The translations under genes were made by a program, and so were the position numbers. Below are positions 7,637 to 16,522 of a stretch of 36,473 nucleotides of DNA, piece by piece. The stretch's first letter is position 1. The number at the start of each line of letters is the position of its first letter. Under the pieces are notes generated by a model. The model saw only the letters and a program-made list of their open reading frames with translations. It searched no databases and had not been told where the DNA came from. The stretch comes from Haloimpatiens lingqiaonensis (GTDB lineage: Bacteria; Bacillota; Clostridia; Clostridiales; Clostridiaceae). The stretch covers positions 1 to 36,473 of the forward strand of contig NZ_CABDWS010000030.1 in assembly GCF_901447495.1 (NCBI RefSeq), written 5' to 3'.

Positions 7637-9502
7637 GTGAATGATATGCAAACAAACTTAAATTATTCTGTAAAGAAAAGTTTAAGGGTTTATTTACAAA
7701 ATAGCATGAAGCAACTGAAAGGAGACATTTTTTTTCAATATGTTCTTATAGCATTAATGCTTAAAGGATTATTTTTTATATGTATTGTACCAAGTGTAAA
7801 TGCCTCTAAAATTGATATTATACATGCATTTATGAGTGTTCCACCTATAATTTTACAAGGGGCCTTTATTGCTATGTTTTTATCCATATCCTTTCTATTC
7901 AAGGGTAGGGGGCATATTTGGAGTTTAATAGTTTTAGATATTATTATTACAATACTATTTATAGCTGACATATGGTATTATAGGGGATACTCATCTTATT
8001 TATCACCACATTTATTAAAGCAGTTTACTAATTTAGATAACTTAGGCAGTTCTGTTTTATCCATGTTTCACACCATCGATTTAGTTTTTATAATAGACAT
8101 AGTATTTTTTATATTTTTAGCAATACGAAATAAAAATTTATATAAGGGTGTAGAAAGAAATGTACTTTTATTTATTTTTGTTCTTGTAATTTCTATTGGT
8201 TATGTGGTTTATGACCACTATAAAGTAGATGTTTACGGAAGGGGATTTGAAAATCAAAGAATTTGGAAGGGAAGTTGGTCTCCTAATCAAACTTTATCAA
8301 ATCTTGGTCCCATAGGATATCATATTAATGACATTTTCGTTTACTTTGATGAGTGTAAGCAATATGTTTTATCAGAAAGTGAAAAGAAAGAAATTAAACA
8401 GTGGTATGATGAAAAACAAGAAAACTTACCAGATAATAAGTATAAGGGGATATTCAAGGGAAAAAATTTAATTGTTCTGCAAGTAGAATCTTTAGAAACT
8501 TTTATGATAGGAAAGAAAATAAATGGACAAGAGATTACTCCTAATATAAATAAACTTTTAAAGGAGAGTATGTATTTTCCTAATGTTCATGAGCAGGTTT
8601 GGAATGGGACAAGTTCCGATTGCGATTTAATGATTAATACATCTGTTTCACCTGTAAGAAGTGGAAGTACTTTTTTCCGTTATCCGGGGAATAAATATAA
8701 TTCTTTACCAAATTTATTAGAAAACAGGGGTTACTCAACTTTAGCAATACACCCAGATAAGGGAGCTTATTGGAATTGGATGCAAGCATTATATTCCATA
8801 GGGTTTAATAAGTGTATTGATGAAGCTTCTTTTAAGGGAGATGAGTTTATAGGTCTGGGAATTAGTGATGGCACTTATTTAAAACAAGTTGTGCCAATGA
8901 TATCAAAGCAAAAGAAGCCTTTTTATACCTTTATGGTTACATTAACAAGTCATTGTCCTTTTGAGTTACCGAGTAACCTGAAGGAATTGAATTTAGAAAA
9001 AAGGTTTGAGGGAACTAAATTAGGTGCAAGCTTTCAAGCCTTCCATTATACAGATAAACATATTGGATTATTTTTAGAAAATATAGATAAAGAGATTGGT
9101 TTAGATAACACCGTGGTAGTTATTACTGGAGATCATACTGGTGTGCATAAATTTTATCAAGATGAAATTTCAAAAATAAAGCCTTCAGAGTTATGGTGGG
9201 CAGAAAAAAATATGAAAGTTCCTCTTATCATATACAGTAAGGGTTCCAAGGGACAAGTAATAAATATAAATGGCGGTCAGCTGGATATTATGCCAACCGT
9301 AGCTTATTTAATGGGAATAGAGGAAAAAGAGTTTAGTCATACAGCTATGGGGCGTATTTTAGTTAAGACTAATAGGAATTATACATTTTTAGCTACTCGT
9401 AAATTTATTGGAAAAGGCACTAAAGAAGAAGAGGAGCATACACTTAAAACAATAGATTTAGGAGATAAGTTAATAAGGAGCAATTATTTTGATAAAAAAT
9501 AA
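7637..9502 (+). CDS. LTA-synthase-family membrane sulfatase-fold enzyme
   Basis: About 621 residues. Five predicted N-terminal membrane segments (to ~195) are followed by an extracellular alkaline-phosphatase/sulfatase-fold domain. Catalytic features: Glu in QVESLE (~287), the Thr nucleophile in WNGTSSD (~328), and ITGDHTGVH near 500. LtaS enzymes move glycerophosphate from phosphatidylglycerol to a glycolipid anchor; relatives act on other phospho-glycans. GTG 7637 was chosen because AGGAG ends eight bases before it; the ATG at 7646 is the alternative. Whether it makes lipoteichoic acid here is not decided. Confidence 0.85.
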   Translation: MNDMQTNLNYSVKKSLRVYLQNSMKQLKGDIFFQYVLIALMLKGLFFICIVPSVNASKIDIIHAFMSVPPIILQGAFIAMFLSISFLFKGRGHIWSLIVLDIIITILFIADIWYYRGYSSYLSPHLLKQFTNLDNLGSSVLSMFHTIDLVFIIDIVFFIFLAIRNKNLYKGVERNVLLFIFVLVISIGYVVYDHYKVDVYGRGFENQRIWKGSWSPNQTLSNLGPIGYHINDIFVYFDECKQYVLSESEKKEIKQWYDEKQENLPDNKYKGIFKGKNLIVLQVESLETFMIGKKINGQEITPNINKLLKESMYFPNVHEQVWNGTSSDCDLMINTSVSPVRSGSTFFRYPGNKYNSLPNLLENRGYSTLAIHPDKGAYWNWMQALYSIGFNKCIDEASFKGDEFIGLGISDGTYLKQVVPMISKQKKPFYTFMVTLTSHCPFELPSNLKELNLEKRFEGTKLGASFQAFHYTDKHIGLFLENIDKEIGLDNTVVVITGDHTGVHKFYQDEISKIKPSELWWAEKNMKVPLIIYSKGSKGQVININGGQLDIMPTVAYLMGIEEKEFSHTAMGRILVKTNRNYTFLATRKFIGKGTKEEEEHTLKTIDLGDKLIRSNYFDKK

Positions 9503-9522
9503 TTTTAATAAGGAGAATCGCC

Positions 9523-10050
9523 ATGAAGATAGTATGTTGGGAACTTAATAATGAGGATACAAAGCATATAATTAAGCTAAAACATAATGCTTTTAGTGGA
9601 AAGAGTTCACTGTATTGTGATGATAAATTTATTATGAAAAAGAGAGCTTTATTAGGAGATGAAGTGAAGTTATCTTTTAATGTGGAAGATAAGCAATGTA
9701 ATTTGGATATAGTTCCAAATAAACTAGCATACGAATACAATCTTACAGTAAACGAATATGGTGCACTAAATATACTGAGGGAAGAAAAATCTAAGATTGA
9801 ATGGTGGGCTTGGTTATTTGCAGCAGCATGTCTTATTATACCAATAGTATTTATTGAAAGTTTGATACTTGCTATTATCGGTATAGGTGGAGCTGTAAAG
9901 TGTTTATCTATAGCAGCAAAAGGTAATAAAGAAAGAAAAAATAAAATAGCCTTGTGTGCTAAAACTACTGTCATTTCATGGGCATATTTAGGAATATTTT
10001 ATTTGATTGTTAATCATGTTACGGAGTATTTCTTAAAAATATATACTTAG
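9523..10050 (+). CDS. Small membrane protein, unknown function
   Basis: 175 residues. I do not recognise the family. Residues 1-85 are soluble and Lys-rich (IKLKHNAFSGKSSLYCDDKF). Two membrane segments follow, near 92-125 (WWAWLFAAACLIIPIVFIE) and 145-165 (VISWAYLGIFYLIVNH). It starts 21 bases after the LTA-synthase-like gene with an AAGGAGA SD, so the two are probably one operon. A MITE insertion begins three bases past the stop. Confidence 0.65.
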   Translation: MKIVCWELNNEDTKHIIKLKHNAFSGKSSLYCDDKFIMKKRALLGDEVKLSFNVEDKQCNLDIVPNKLAYEYNLTVNEYGALNILREEKSKIEWWAWLFAAACLIIPIVFIESLILAIIGIGGAVKCLSIAAKGNKERKNKIALCAKTTVISWAYLGIFYLIVNHVTEYFLKIYT

Positions 10051-10052
10051 AT

Positions 10053-10363
10053 GATTAACCCACAATAAGGTAGAATGTAATGGAATTATGAAATTTCTCC
10101 TCCATGACTTGCATAAGAGCTTGGAACAATAAATTTAATTTAAGAAATTCTAATCTTTTAGCCATATAAAATTATCTAACGCTCACATTCAGCGTCCTGC
10201 CTCAGGTTCGCTAGCCTGGCGTCCTTGCCAGGCTTACGATAATTTTATCTGTCTAAAAGAAGAATTTCTAAAATTAAATTTAAATAGTTTCTTCGCTTCT
10301 TATGCAACTCATTCCAGAGAAATTTCATAATTCAAGCAATGTAATACTTATTGTGGGTTAATC
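10053..10363. mobile_element. Long-palindrome MITE-like insertion, copy 1
   Basis: A 311-bp element starting GATTAACCCACAATAAG and ending in its exact inverse. The two ~125-base arms are similar over their whole length (shared blocks AATTATGAAATTTCTC and AAAATTATC). A GC-rich ~60-base centre holds a small GCCTGG/CCAGGC hairpin. The 7-bp direct repeat CTTAGAT flanks it (10046-10052 and 10364-10370), a target duplication. There is no coding capacity, so it must be moved by an enzyme supplied elsewhere. Confidence 0.85.
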
Positions 10364-10424
10364 CTTAGATAAATTAGATATAAAATATTTACATGATTTA
10401 TATGGAAGAATGCATAAATTTAAT

Positions 10425-11162
10425 TTACATAAATTTATGAATGTCTTTCATAAGCCATAATAATGCTTTTTTAAATCTATAGGGTATTTTTGTAAAATGC
10501 CCACCCTCATTCCAGTCAAGTATAATATTCCCTTTAAATGAAAGTTGCTTTTCTAATATATTAAATGCTTCGCGTGTACAACTTCCTACTTTAGCTATAC
10601 GTTTATTGCGGCTTTTCTCCTCACCTCTACCAAGAGACATATATACCTTTGCAGAGACATTTACAGGTATATGAGAATTCATAAATTCTACCCAATCATC
10701 ATACCACAATGAACCAGAGAGGCTTCCTATTTTACCAAAGGCTCCAAAGTTATAAAGAGCGTATAATGAAACAAGTGCTCCTAAAGAATATCCAATAAGT
10801 GCAGTATTTGAAGGTTCAGGTTTTGTTTTATAGTGCTCATCCATAAATGGCTTAATAGTATTTGTAAGAACATTAAGATAATCTAGGGCACCTCCTTCAA
10901 AAGACTCGCCCTTTTTTGTTAGAGACTTAGCAGGCCATGGGGTAAAATCCTCATTCCAGTTTTTTGACTGAATGCCTAAAAGTATAAATTCGCCATAGTC
11001 CGCACCAAAGTGGGGTTCTATATCTTCCATAAAATCTTGTTCTATAGAATCTCCATTTATATATACAACAGGATAATTTTTATGGCTTGTGTAGTATTCT
11101 GAGGGAAGATATAATGAACACTCATAATCAGAGATGGTTAAATTGTGTATATGGCCTTTCAT
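10425..11162 (-). CDS. Alpha/beta-hydrolase esterase (esterase D/IroE-like)
   Basis: About 245 residues of the putative esterase family. The nucleophile elbow GYSLG lies near residue 128, an acidic residue in LDWNEGGHF is near the C-terminus and the catalytic His is in that same GGHFTK. No signal peptide, so cytoplasmic. ATG 11162 was preferred over GTG 11171 because TGAGGTG forms its SD. The substrate is unknown; relatives cleave siderophore esters, formylglutathione or acyl esters. MITE-like insertions stand on both sides, so this gene and its two flanks are isolated from neighbouring operons. Confidence 0.8.
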   Translation of the reverse strand: MKGHIHNLTISDYECSLYLPSEYYTSHKNYPVVYINGDSIEQDFMEDIEPHFGADYGEFILLGIQSKNWNEDFTPWPAKSLTKKGESFEGGALDYLNVLTNTIKPFMDEHYKTKPEPSNTALIGYSLGALVSLYALYNFGAFGKIGSLSGSLWYDDWVEFMNSHIPVNVSAKVYMSLGRGEEKSRNKRIAKVGSCTREAFNILEKQLSFKGNIILDWNEGGHFTKIPYRFKKALLWLMKDIHKFM

Positions 11163-11212
11163 TGTTTTCACCTCATTATGGATTATTTTTTCATAGCATT
11201 ATTTTAATATAT

Positions 11213-11348
11213 GATTAACCCACAAAAAGCATTATATTACTTGAATTATGAAATTTCTCAAATTAAATTTATTGTTCCGAGCTTTTATGCAAGTCATGGA
11301 GGAGAAATTTCATAATTCCACCACATTGTACCTTATTGTGGGTTAATC
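11213..11348. mobile_element. Long-palindrome MITE-like insertion, copy 2 (short form)
   Basis: A 136-bp element with the same GATTAACCCACAA ends as copy 1 and arms that match its outer ~47 bases. The centre (TTATTGTTCCGAGCTTTTAT, then GCAAGTCATGGAG) is the inverse of part of copy 1's left arm, so this is an internally deleted form. AATATAT flanks it (11206-11212 and 11349-11355), a 7-bp target duplication. Confidence 0.85.
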
Positions 11349-11687
11349 AATATATTAAATAATACTAAGAATAATACTAAGAATATTATACCATCCTATT
11401 AAGGAATAAACTTAGGGTTAAGAAATAAATCTTTTATTTTGTACGTGAGAAAAACATAGTTACTTAATGGGTAATACTGTGATGTGATTATATAAACAAG
11501 GAAACTCCTCTTTCTAATTTACGTTATAGTATATTATAAAGAAGGTTATCCTGTTAAAGGTGATTTGGCCTTTTGGCAAAAGGTTTTTTCTTGCACAAGA
11601 AGATAGAAATTGATAAAATTTAAGAAGTATCCAGACTTAAAATAAGTGTAAATAAAAATGTATTTACAAAAATAGGAGATATCTTGT
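11349..11687. other. Gene-free leader of rlmD
   Basis: AT-rich. It holds a 12-base tandem copy AATAATACTAAG (~11360) and a short hairpin CCTTTT-GGC-AAAAGG followed by six T (11569-11589), possibly a weak terminator or attenuator before rlmD. I see no gene here. Confidence 0.4.
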
Positions 11688-12983
11688 ATGAAAAATAAAA
11701 CCACTAGAGAGAAAAATAAAGCTGATAGAGGTAATAATAAAACCACTAGAGAGAAAAATAAAACCACTAGAGAGAATAATAAAACAATGTGCAAAAAAAA
11801 TACTAAGGTAAAAGAATTAAATTCAAAAGAGAATAAGCAAGTAGTATGTCCTAAATACAAGGAATGTGGAGCATGCGAAAATTTGCATATACCTTATGAA
11901 AAACAGTTAAAAGATAAAGAAATTGAAGTTAAAAAATTGTTAGGAAAAAATATATATGTACATCCTGTAATAGGAATGAAAAATCCTTATCATTATAGAA
12001 ATAAGGTTCATGCAGTATTTCATAGAGAGAAAAGTGGAAATATAATTTCTGGAATATACAAGGCAGGAACTCACAAGGTAATACCTGTGGAAAAATGTTA
12101 TATTGAAGACAGAAAAGCAGATGAAATAATTGTTTCTATTCGTGGACTTTTAAAGTCCTTTAAAATAAATCCTTATGATGAGGATAAAAGAGAGGGACTT
12201 TTAAGGCATGTGCTAATAAGAAAAGGATTCTCAACTGGCGAGATTATGGTAGTTTTAGTGGTGGCATGCACAAGATTTCCATCTAAAAATAACTTTGTAA
12301 AGGCGCTTCGTAAATTGCATCCAGAGATAACCACTATTGTACTAAATATAAATAATAAAAGCACCAGTATGGTTCTTGGAGATAGGGAGCAGGTCATATA
12401 TGGTAAAGGCTATATTGAAGATGTGCTTTTAGGGTGTACTTTTAGGATTTCGTCACGTTCTTTTTATCAAGTTAACCCTATCCAAACTCAAGTTCTTTAT
12501 GAAAAAGCCATTGAGCTTGCAGAGCTTACAGGAAAGGAAAAGGTTATTGATGCCTATTGTGGCATTGGTACAATTGGACTTATAGCAAGTAAACATGCAA
12601 AGAAGGTTATTGGAGTTGAATTAAATGGCGATGCTGTAAGGGATGCTATTTTTAATGCAAAGAGAAATAAAATTAATAATGTCACATTCTATGCAGGTGA
12701 TGCTGGAGAATTTATGGAAGACATGGCATGTAGAGGTGAAAGTGCAGATGTAGTTATTATGGATCCTCCAAGAAGTGGTAGCACCGAAAAATTTATGGAT
12801 TCTATAGTGAAGATGGGTCCCAAAAGGGTGGTGTACATCTCCTGTAACCCAGAAACCTTAGCAAGAGACCTTAAGTATATGAATAAGAAGGGCTATATAG
12901 CCAAGGAGGCATGGCCGGTGGACATGTTTGCTATGACGCCACATGTGGAAACCATAGTTGCACTACATCGGACCAATTCGTAA
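11688..12983 (+). CDS. rlmD: 23S rRNA (uracil-5-)-methyltransferase RlmD/RumA
   Basis: A 431-residue SAM-dependent m5U methyltransferase. Residues 1-37 are an unusual basic extension of five 7-residue repeats ((K/N)NKTTRE). A 4Fe-4S-type motif CPKYKECGACENL follows. The SAM site is in VIDAYCGIGTIGL, DPPRSG is motif IV, and the catalytic cysteine is in YISCNPETLARDL. The C-terminus ends HVETIVALHRTNS. A CCACATGTGG palindrome in the last codons is the likely integration site of the element that follows, so the final residues may be supplied by that element. SD AGGAGAT. Confidence 0.92.
   Translation: MKNKTTREKNKADRGNNKTTREKNKTTRENNKTMCKKNTKVKELNSKENKQVVCPKYKECGACENLHIPYEKQLKDKEIEVKKLLGKNIYVHPVIGMKNPYHYRNKVHAVFHREKSGNIISGIYKAGTHKVIPVEKCYIEDRKADEIIVSIRGLLKSFKINPYDEDKREGLLRHVLIRKGFSTGEIMVVLVVACTRFPSKNNFVKALRKLHPEITTIVLNINNKSTSMVLGDREQVIYGKGYIEDVLLGCTFRISSRSFYQVNPIQTQVLYEKAIELAELTGKEKVIDAYCGIGTIGLIASKHAKKVIGVELNGDAVRDAIFNAKRNKINNVTFYAGDAGEFMEDMACRGESADVVIMDPPRSGSTEKFMDSIVKMGPKRVVYISCNPETLARDLKYMNKKGYIAKEAWPVDMFAMTPHVETIVALHRTNS
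12939..12948. other. Candidate attachment site (attL) in the 3' end of rlmD
   Basis: The perfect palindrome CCACATGTGG lies in codons for the conserved P-H-V-E end of RlmD. The 3' end of rumA-type genes is a known target of conjugative elements. Gene content changes from chromosomal to mobilisation type directly after. The right-hand copy is not in the window, so this is inference. Confidence 0.4.
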
Positions 12984-13000
12984 GAATCCTTGATTTTAGG

Positions 13001-13202
13001 CACTTTGAGAGACATTTCACTTTCTCACAAAGTGACCGAAAAACATACAAAAAGGCAGTCTTGGATGGAGTCAACGTATCTGTAGTTCTCGATGTGGTGT
13101 CTCGGAACATATGAGAGACCAAGGAAAATTCACTATTTAACTAAATAAGAGTAAAAGGCATGAAGCCGTTCATTTTCAAGAAATTGAGAATGGGCGGCTT
13201 CT
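13001..13202. promoter_or_regulatory. Hairpins between rlmD and parB
   Basis: Three inverted repeats: CACTTTGAGAGA with TTCTCACAAAGTG (13001-13034), GTCTC...GAGAC (~13098-13118), and GAAGCCGTTCATTTTC with GAGAATGGGCGGCTTC (~13161-13200). They may be recombinase sites, a terminator of rlmD, or a leader of parB. No T-tract makes a terminator certain. Confidence 0.45.
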
Positions 13203-13226
13203 TTGCGTTATTGGAAAGGAGAAGCA

Positions 13227-14108
13227 ATGGACAAGATTATTATGGTGAATCTGAATGAACTGCATGATTTCAAGAATCATCCATTTAAGGTAGAAGAAAA
13301 TGCAGAGTTATTCGAACTGACACAGAGTATTGAGCAGGAAGGCGTGATTGTTCCCTTACTTGCAAGACCAAACCCTTACGGTGATGGTTATGAATTAATA
13401 GCAGGGCATCGTAGAAAAGCAGCATGTAATTGGGCGGGATTAGCAAAAGTACCTGTTGTCGTGAGAAATCTGGACGACAATCAGGCAATCATTGCGATGG
13501 TTGACAGTAATCTCCAACGAGAGAATATCAGACCAAGCGAGAAAGCTTATGCTTTTAAGATGAAACTGGAAGCCATGAACAGACAAGGGAAAAGAATCGA
13601 TAGCACTTCGGTCCAAGTTGAGCCGAAGCCAGAAGGCGGGATGCGAAGCAATGAGCTTCTTGCAAAGCAGGTGGGAGAAAGCGTGGCGCAGATTAAGCGG
13701 TATATCCGTCTGACCAATCTGATTCCCAAGATACTGGATATGGTAGATGAAGGAAAAATCGCATTTACAATTGCGGTGGAACTTTCTTATTTAAAGGAAG
13801 AAGAACAGTATGAGCTTCATGCTGTTATGGACTTAGAGCAGTGCACTCCATCTTTATCCCAGGCGAATCGCATGAAACGAATGAGCCAGTCGGGGAAACT
13901 TGATATGGATCAGATGTATGAAGTCCTCGGAGAGGAAAAGCCGAATCAGAGGGAGCAGCTTAAAATCAACGCAGATTCTTTATCAAAATATTTTCCATCA
14001 GATTATACACCAAAGCAGAAGGTGGAGCTGATTGAAAAGCTGGTGAAGGATTGGCATGAGCAACAAAGTATGGAGATGAAGCCGATTCACAAAGGAAGAG
14101 GCAGATAG
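13227..14108 (+). CDS. ParB/Spo0J-family partition protein
   Basis: 293 residues. The ParB N-terminal domain has the CTP-binding motif GHRRKAA (~63-69) with NLQRENIRPSEKAYAFKMK. A helix-turn-helix follows in LLAKQVGESVAQIKRYIRL. It is the element-borne type found in clostridial integrative elements, not the chromosomal Spo0J beside Soj. AAGGAGA sits just before ATG 13227; the longer upstream frame has no SD. It heads a run with tnpV, a ParM-like and a ParR-like gene, suggesting a maintenance module. Confidence 0.88.
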   Translation: MDKIIMVNLNELHDFKNHPFKVEENAELFELTQSIEQEGVIVPLLARPNPYGDGYELIAGHRRKAACNWAGLAKVPVVVRNLDDNQAIIAMVDSNLQRENIRPSEKAYAFKMKLEAMNRQGKRIDSTSVQVEPKPEGGMRSNELLAKQVGESVAQIKRYIRLTNLIPKILDMVDEGKIAFTIAVELSYLKEEEQYELHAVMDLEQCTPSLSQANRMKRMSQSGKLDMDQMYEVLGEEKPNQREQLKINADSLSKYFPSDYTPKQKVELIEKLVKDWHEQQSMEMKPIHKGRGR

Positions 14109-14136
14109 CAACACCGTAGAGAGGAGCAGAGAGATT

Positions 14137-14529
14137 ATGAGCAAAGAGAAATCATTATTTGAACAATTAGGTGGAACTTATACGGAAGGTGAAGATGGAT
14201 TATTATACCCGAACCTTGCTGTAAGCGAAACGGATGTAACGAATATAAATGAATTTGCAGGAATGCATGGAGATATCTGGAAGAGGTATCTGAAAGAGAA
14301 CCATCCAGACAGATATCGCCACTTGGTAAGACTTGGAGAATTACAGAAGCAGGCATTGGAAGTAAATGAGGAAGCCATTGAAATGATTGATGCCATCACG
14401 AATCAGTATCTGAAATCACACAAGCCGAGCAATCCATCATCCACAATGGAACTATGGAAACTTAGAGAACAGGCAAAGCAAACAGCAGAGGAGGTTGTAT
14501 TTCATGACATCGTATACAGATTTTACTAG
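14137..14529 (+). CDS. TnpV-like transposon-encoded protein
   Basis: 130 residues matching the TnpV family pattern: SLFEQLGGTYTEGEDGLLYPNL at the start, then KRYLKENHPDRYRHLVRLGEL and a basic C-terminal helix. TnpV proteins are carried by clostridial transposons and integrative elements; their function is not established. SD GAGAGGAG. The frame ends within the leader of the ParM-like gene. Confidence 0.75.
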   Translation: MSKEKSLFEQLGGTYTEGEDGLLYPNLAVSETDVTNINEFAGMHGDIWKRYLKENHPDRYRHLVRLGELQKQALEVNEEAIEMIDAITNQYLKSHKPSNPSSTMELWKLREQAKQTAEEVVFHDIVYRFY

Positions 14530-14638
14530 AGGTAGTTCAAACAGAAGCAACAACAGTAATTGCAATTCAGGCAATCACAACATTATAAACAATAACAATG
14601 GTTTATTCAGCGAAAACGCTGAGGAAAGAGAGGATTTT

Positions 14639-15595
14639 ATGACAGAAAGAATTAGAGAATACAACATGAATGGAACAATGATTATCGGAGTAGACACAGG
14701 TTATGGCAATGTAAAGACAGCCAGAAGATGTTTTTCGACCGCAGTAAGCTGTAGTGACAAGCCACCAATTTTCAGCAGAGATTATATCCAGTTTGATGAG
14801 AAATTCTATATTATCGGGGAAGGTCACAAAGGATTTGTAGCAGATAAGGTCACAGATGAGGATAACTATATCCTTACAATGGCAGCGGTTGTGAAGGAGC
14901 TAGAGGCAAGGGGCATGGCAGATACCAGAAACTTTGCAAAGATTCATCTGGCAGTAGGACTTCCGTTAAAATGGGTGCAGGCACAGAGGGAAGAATTCAG
15001 ATGCTATATGTTAAAAAACACCCATGTAACTATTGAATATAAGAAGCGAATCTATGAACTAGAGATTGCAGGATGTACAGTTATGCCACAGTGCTATGCG
15101 GCGGTAGCTGAGAATCTGAAATTCTTTCAGGGAATGAACCTGCTTGTAGATATTGGAAATGGCACACTGAATCTGATGATGTTAAACAATGGAAGAGCAA
15201 TGGAGAGTAAATCGTGGACGGAAAAGCTTGGAATCAATCAGTGCATGATTCGTATTCGAAATAAGGTTCGTGATGAGACAGGAACGGAACTGATGAGCGA
15301 TGTCATTGAGAATTTCTTTCGGTTGGGAGACACCGATGTGACAGAGCCTTATGCGTCTTTAATGAAGGAAGCAGCTAAAGAATATGTGAAGGAGATTTTC
15401 CAGAAACTGAAAGATTATGAATACAATGAAAAGCTCATGAAACTTTATGTCATGGGCGGTGGAGCTACTATCATGGAGGCATTTGGAGAATATGATCCAG
15501 CCAGAGTGACATTTGATCATGATATTAAAGCGAATGCAAAAGGATTTGAGTATTACTGCTATATGATTCTCAGACATCAGCAGGGCAGAAAGTAG
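14639..15595 (+). CDS. ParM/StbA-type actin-like segregation ATPase
   Basis: About 318 residues of the actin/Hsp70 fold. The first phosphate loop is IIGVDTGYGNVKTA, the second LLVDIGNGTLNLMML, and the adenosine motif is YVMGGGATIM. ParM proteins polymerise to move plasmid copies apart, with ParR as adaptor. ATG 14639 was chosen over 14495 because AGAGGATTTT precedes it and the upstream residues are low-complexity Asn/Ser. The pairing with the next gene is the expected ParM-ParR order. Confidence 0.85.
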   Translation: MTERIREYNMNGTMIIGVDTGYGNVKTARRCFSTAVSCSDKPPIFSRDYIQFDEKFYIIGEGHKGFVADKVTDEDNYILTMAAVVKELEARGMADTRNFAKIHLAVGLPLKWVQAQREEFRCYMLKNTHVTIEYKKRIYELEIAGCTVMPQCYAAVAENLKFFQGMNLLVDIGNGTLNLMMLNNGRAMESKSWTEKLGINQCMIRIRNKVRDETGTELMSDVIENFFRLGDTDVTEPYASLMKEAAKEYVKEIFQKLKDYEYNEKLMKLYVMGGGATIMEAFGEYDPARVTFDHDIKANAKGFEYYCYMILRHQQGRK

Positions 15596-15603
15596 GTGGT
15601 TAG

Positions 15604-16086
15604 ATGGCACAGTTAAACTGGAATTATAATGTCAGATTCAGCCATAGAAATGAGGATGCTGTAAAAGCATGGGAAAATCTTCACTCTAAGGAAGTGAATG
15701 AGAATTTCAAATCACAGAATGAATTTGTGGTAAGCGCAATCAATGACTATTATGAACGCTTTCAGAAGGAAATGAATGATCCGTATTTGGAAACGAGAGA
15801 AAAGGAAGATGCGTTTGCAGACAGAATCGTGGAACAGGTGACACAGAAAGCGTTTGCAAACCTTCCGGCACTTGCAGGAATGTATCTGATGCAACAACAG
15901 TCTATGTTATCTGTAGGATTTCAAGGTGGAGCTGTTCCAATCAATGTTGGGATGAATGCAAGTGCTTCTGCTAAAGAGAATAAAGCCAGTCAGCAAGAAA
16001 GAAATACGGAGATTTCATCAGTACAGTCACGGACAGATTTCACAGAGGAGCTAGAAGAGAATGATTTTCTTGATTTCAACCTGTAA
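15604..16086 (+). CDS. ParR-like DNA-binding adaptor
   Basis: 160 residues, starting nine bases after the ParM-like stop. The N-terminal ~55 residues fit a ribbon-helix-helix segment (LNWNYNVRFSHRNEDA...EFVVSAINDYYERF). A helix (EKEDAFADRIVEQVTQKAF) and an acidic tail ending DFLDFNL follow. ParR proteins bind a centromere-like parC and cap ParM filaments through their C-terminal tail. The assignment rests on position and the RHH-like start, not on a strong motif. Confidence 0.6.
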   Translation: MAQLNWNYNVRFSHRNEDAVKAWENLHSKEVNENFKSQNEFVVSAINDYYERFQKEMNDPYLETREKEDAFADRIVEQVTQKAFANLPALAGMYLMQQQSMLSVGFQGGAVPINVGMNASASAKENKASQQERNTEISSVQSRTDFTEELEENDFLDFNL

Positions 16087-16520
16087 GAACAGCCCCGACA
16101 TAGCCGATGCAACACAGTTGATTCCACCAAAACAATCGGCTACAGTTCCTTGGGCACAATTGCAGGAAAGACATAAATCAAACCATCTCATGCAAAGATG
16201 GATTGATTTATGTCAGGGGGTCTCGGGGGCGAAGCCCATGAGCAGGTAGCACCGTTGGAGCAGACAATGAGGAGAGAAAATAGAACCACAACGCCGTTGT
16301 GGTTCTATTTTTTTGACGAGTTGGCAAGCCAACGGTACTACCTGCCTATATCATCCACAACGCAACGGACTTGTCGTGACACAACGACATTGTGGGAGAG
16401 TTGTGTGAAATCAGACTGGAGCGTAGAGCGGAAGGATGATTTCGGGATGGGAGTGACGGCTCTATCGTCACGGACAGACCAATGGGGATGATGTGCCCTG
16501 CTGACAGAGCAATGCCAAGA
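16087..16520. repeat. Nested inverted repeats, candidate parC or oriT
   Basis: Four inverted repeats: TAGCCGAT/ATCGGCTA (16101-16108, 16135-16142); the 45-base hairpin GACATAAATCAA...TTGATTTATGTC (16170-16214); GCAGGTAGCACCGTTGG/CCAACGGTACTACCTGC (16242-16258, 16329-16345; one mismatch); and GTGACG/CGTCAC near 16452-16471. The third pair encloses the terminator at 16277. Position between par and mob genes fits a centromere or transfer origin. Confidence 0.5.
16277..16315 (+). terminator. Terminator of the par operon
   Basis: AATAGAACCACAA pairs with TTGTGGTTCTATT across CGCCG and is followed by TTTTT. It also sits inside a larger 17-bp inverted repeat. Confidence 0.85.
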
Positions 16521-16522
16521 TT

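Noticed and set aside
11546-11860. Reverse-strand frame rich in Leu/Val/Phe opposite rlmD
   Set aside because: It is produced by the 21-base repeats in the rlmD start and its leader; the plus-strand gene is well supported.
12911-13114. Plus-strand frame of 67 codons across the rlmD end
   Set aside because: No SD, overlaps conserved rlmD codons in another frame, and no recognisable motif.
16210-16491. 93-codon frame through the inverted-repeat region
   Set aside because: Its residues are dictated by the hairpins and terminator; the SD is poor.
16087-16520. CRISPR array
   Set aside because: The repeats are inverted pairs of different sequence, not direct repeats with regular spacers; no cas genes are present.
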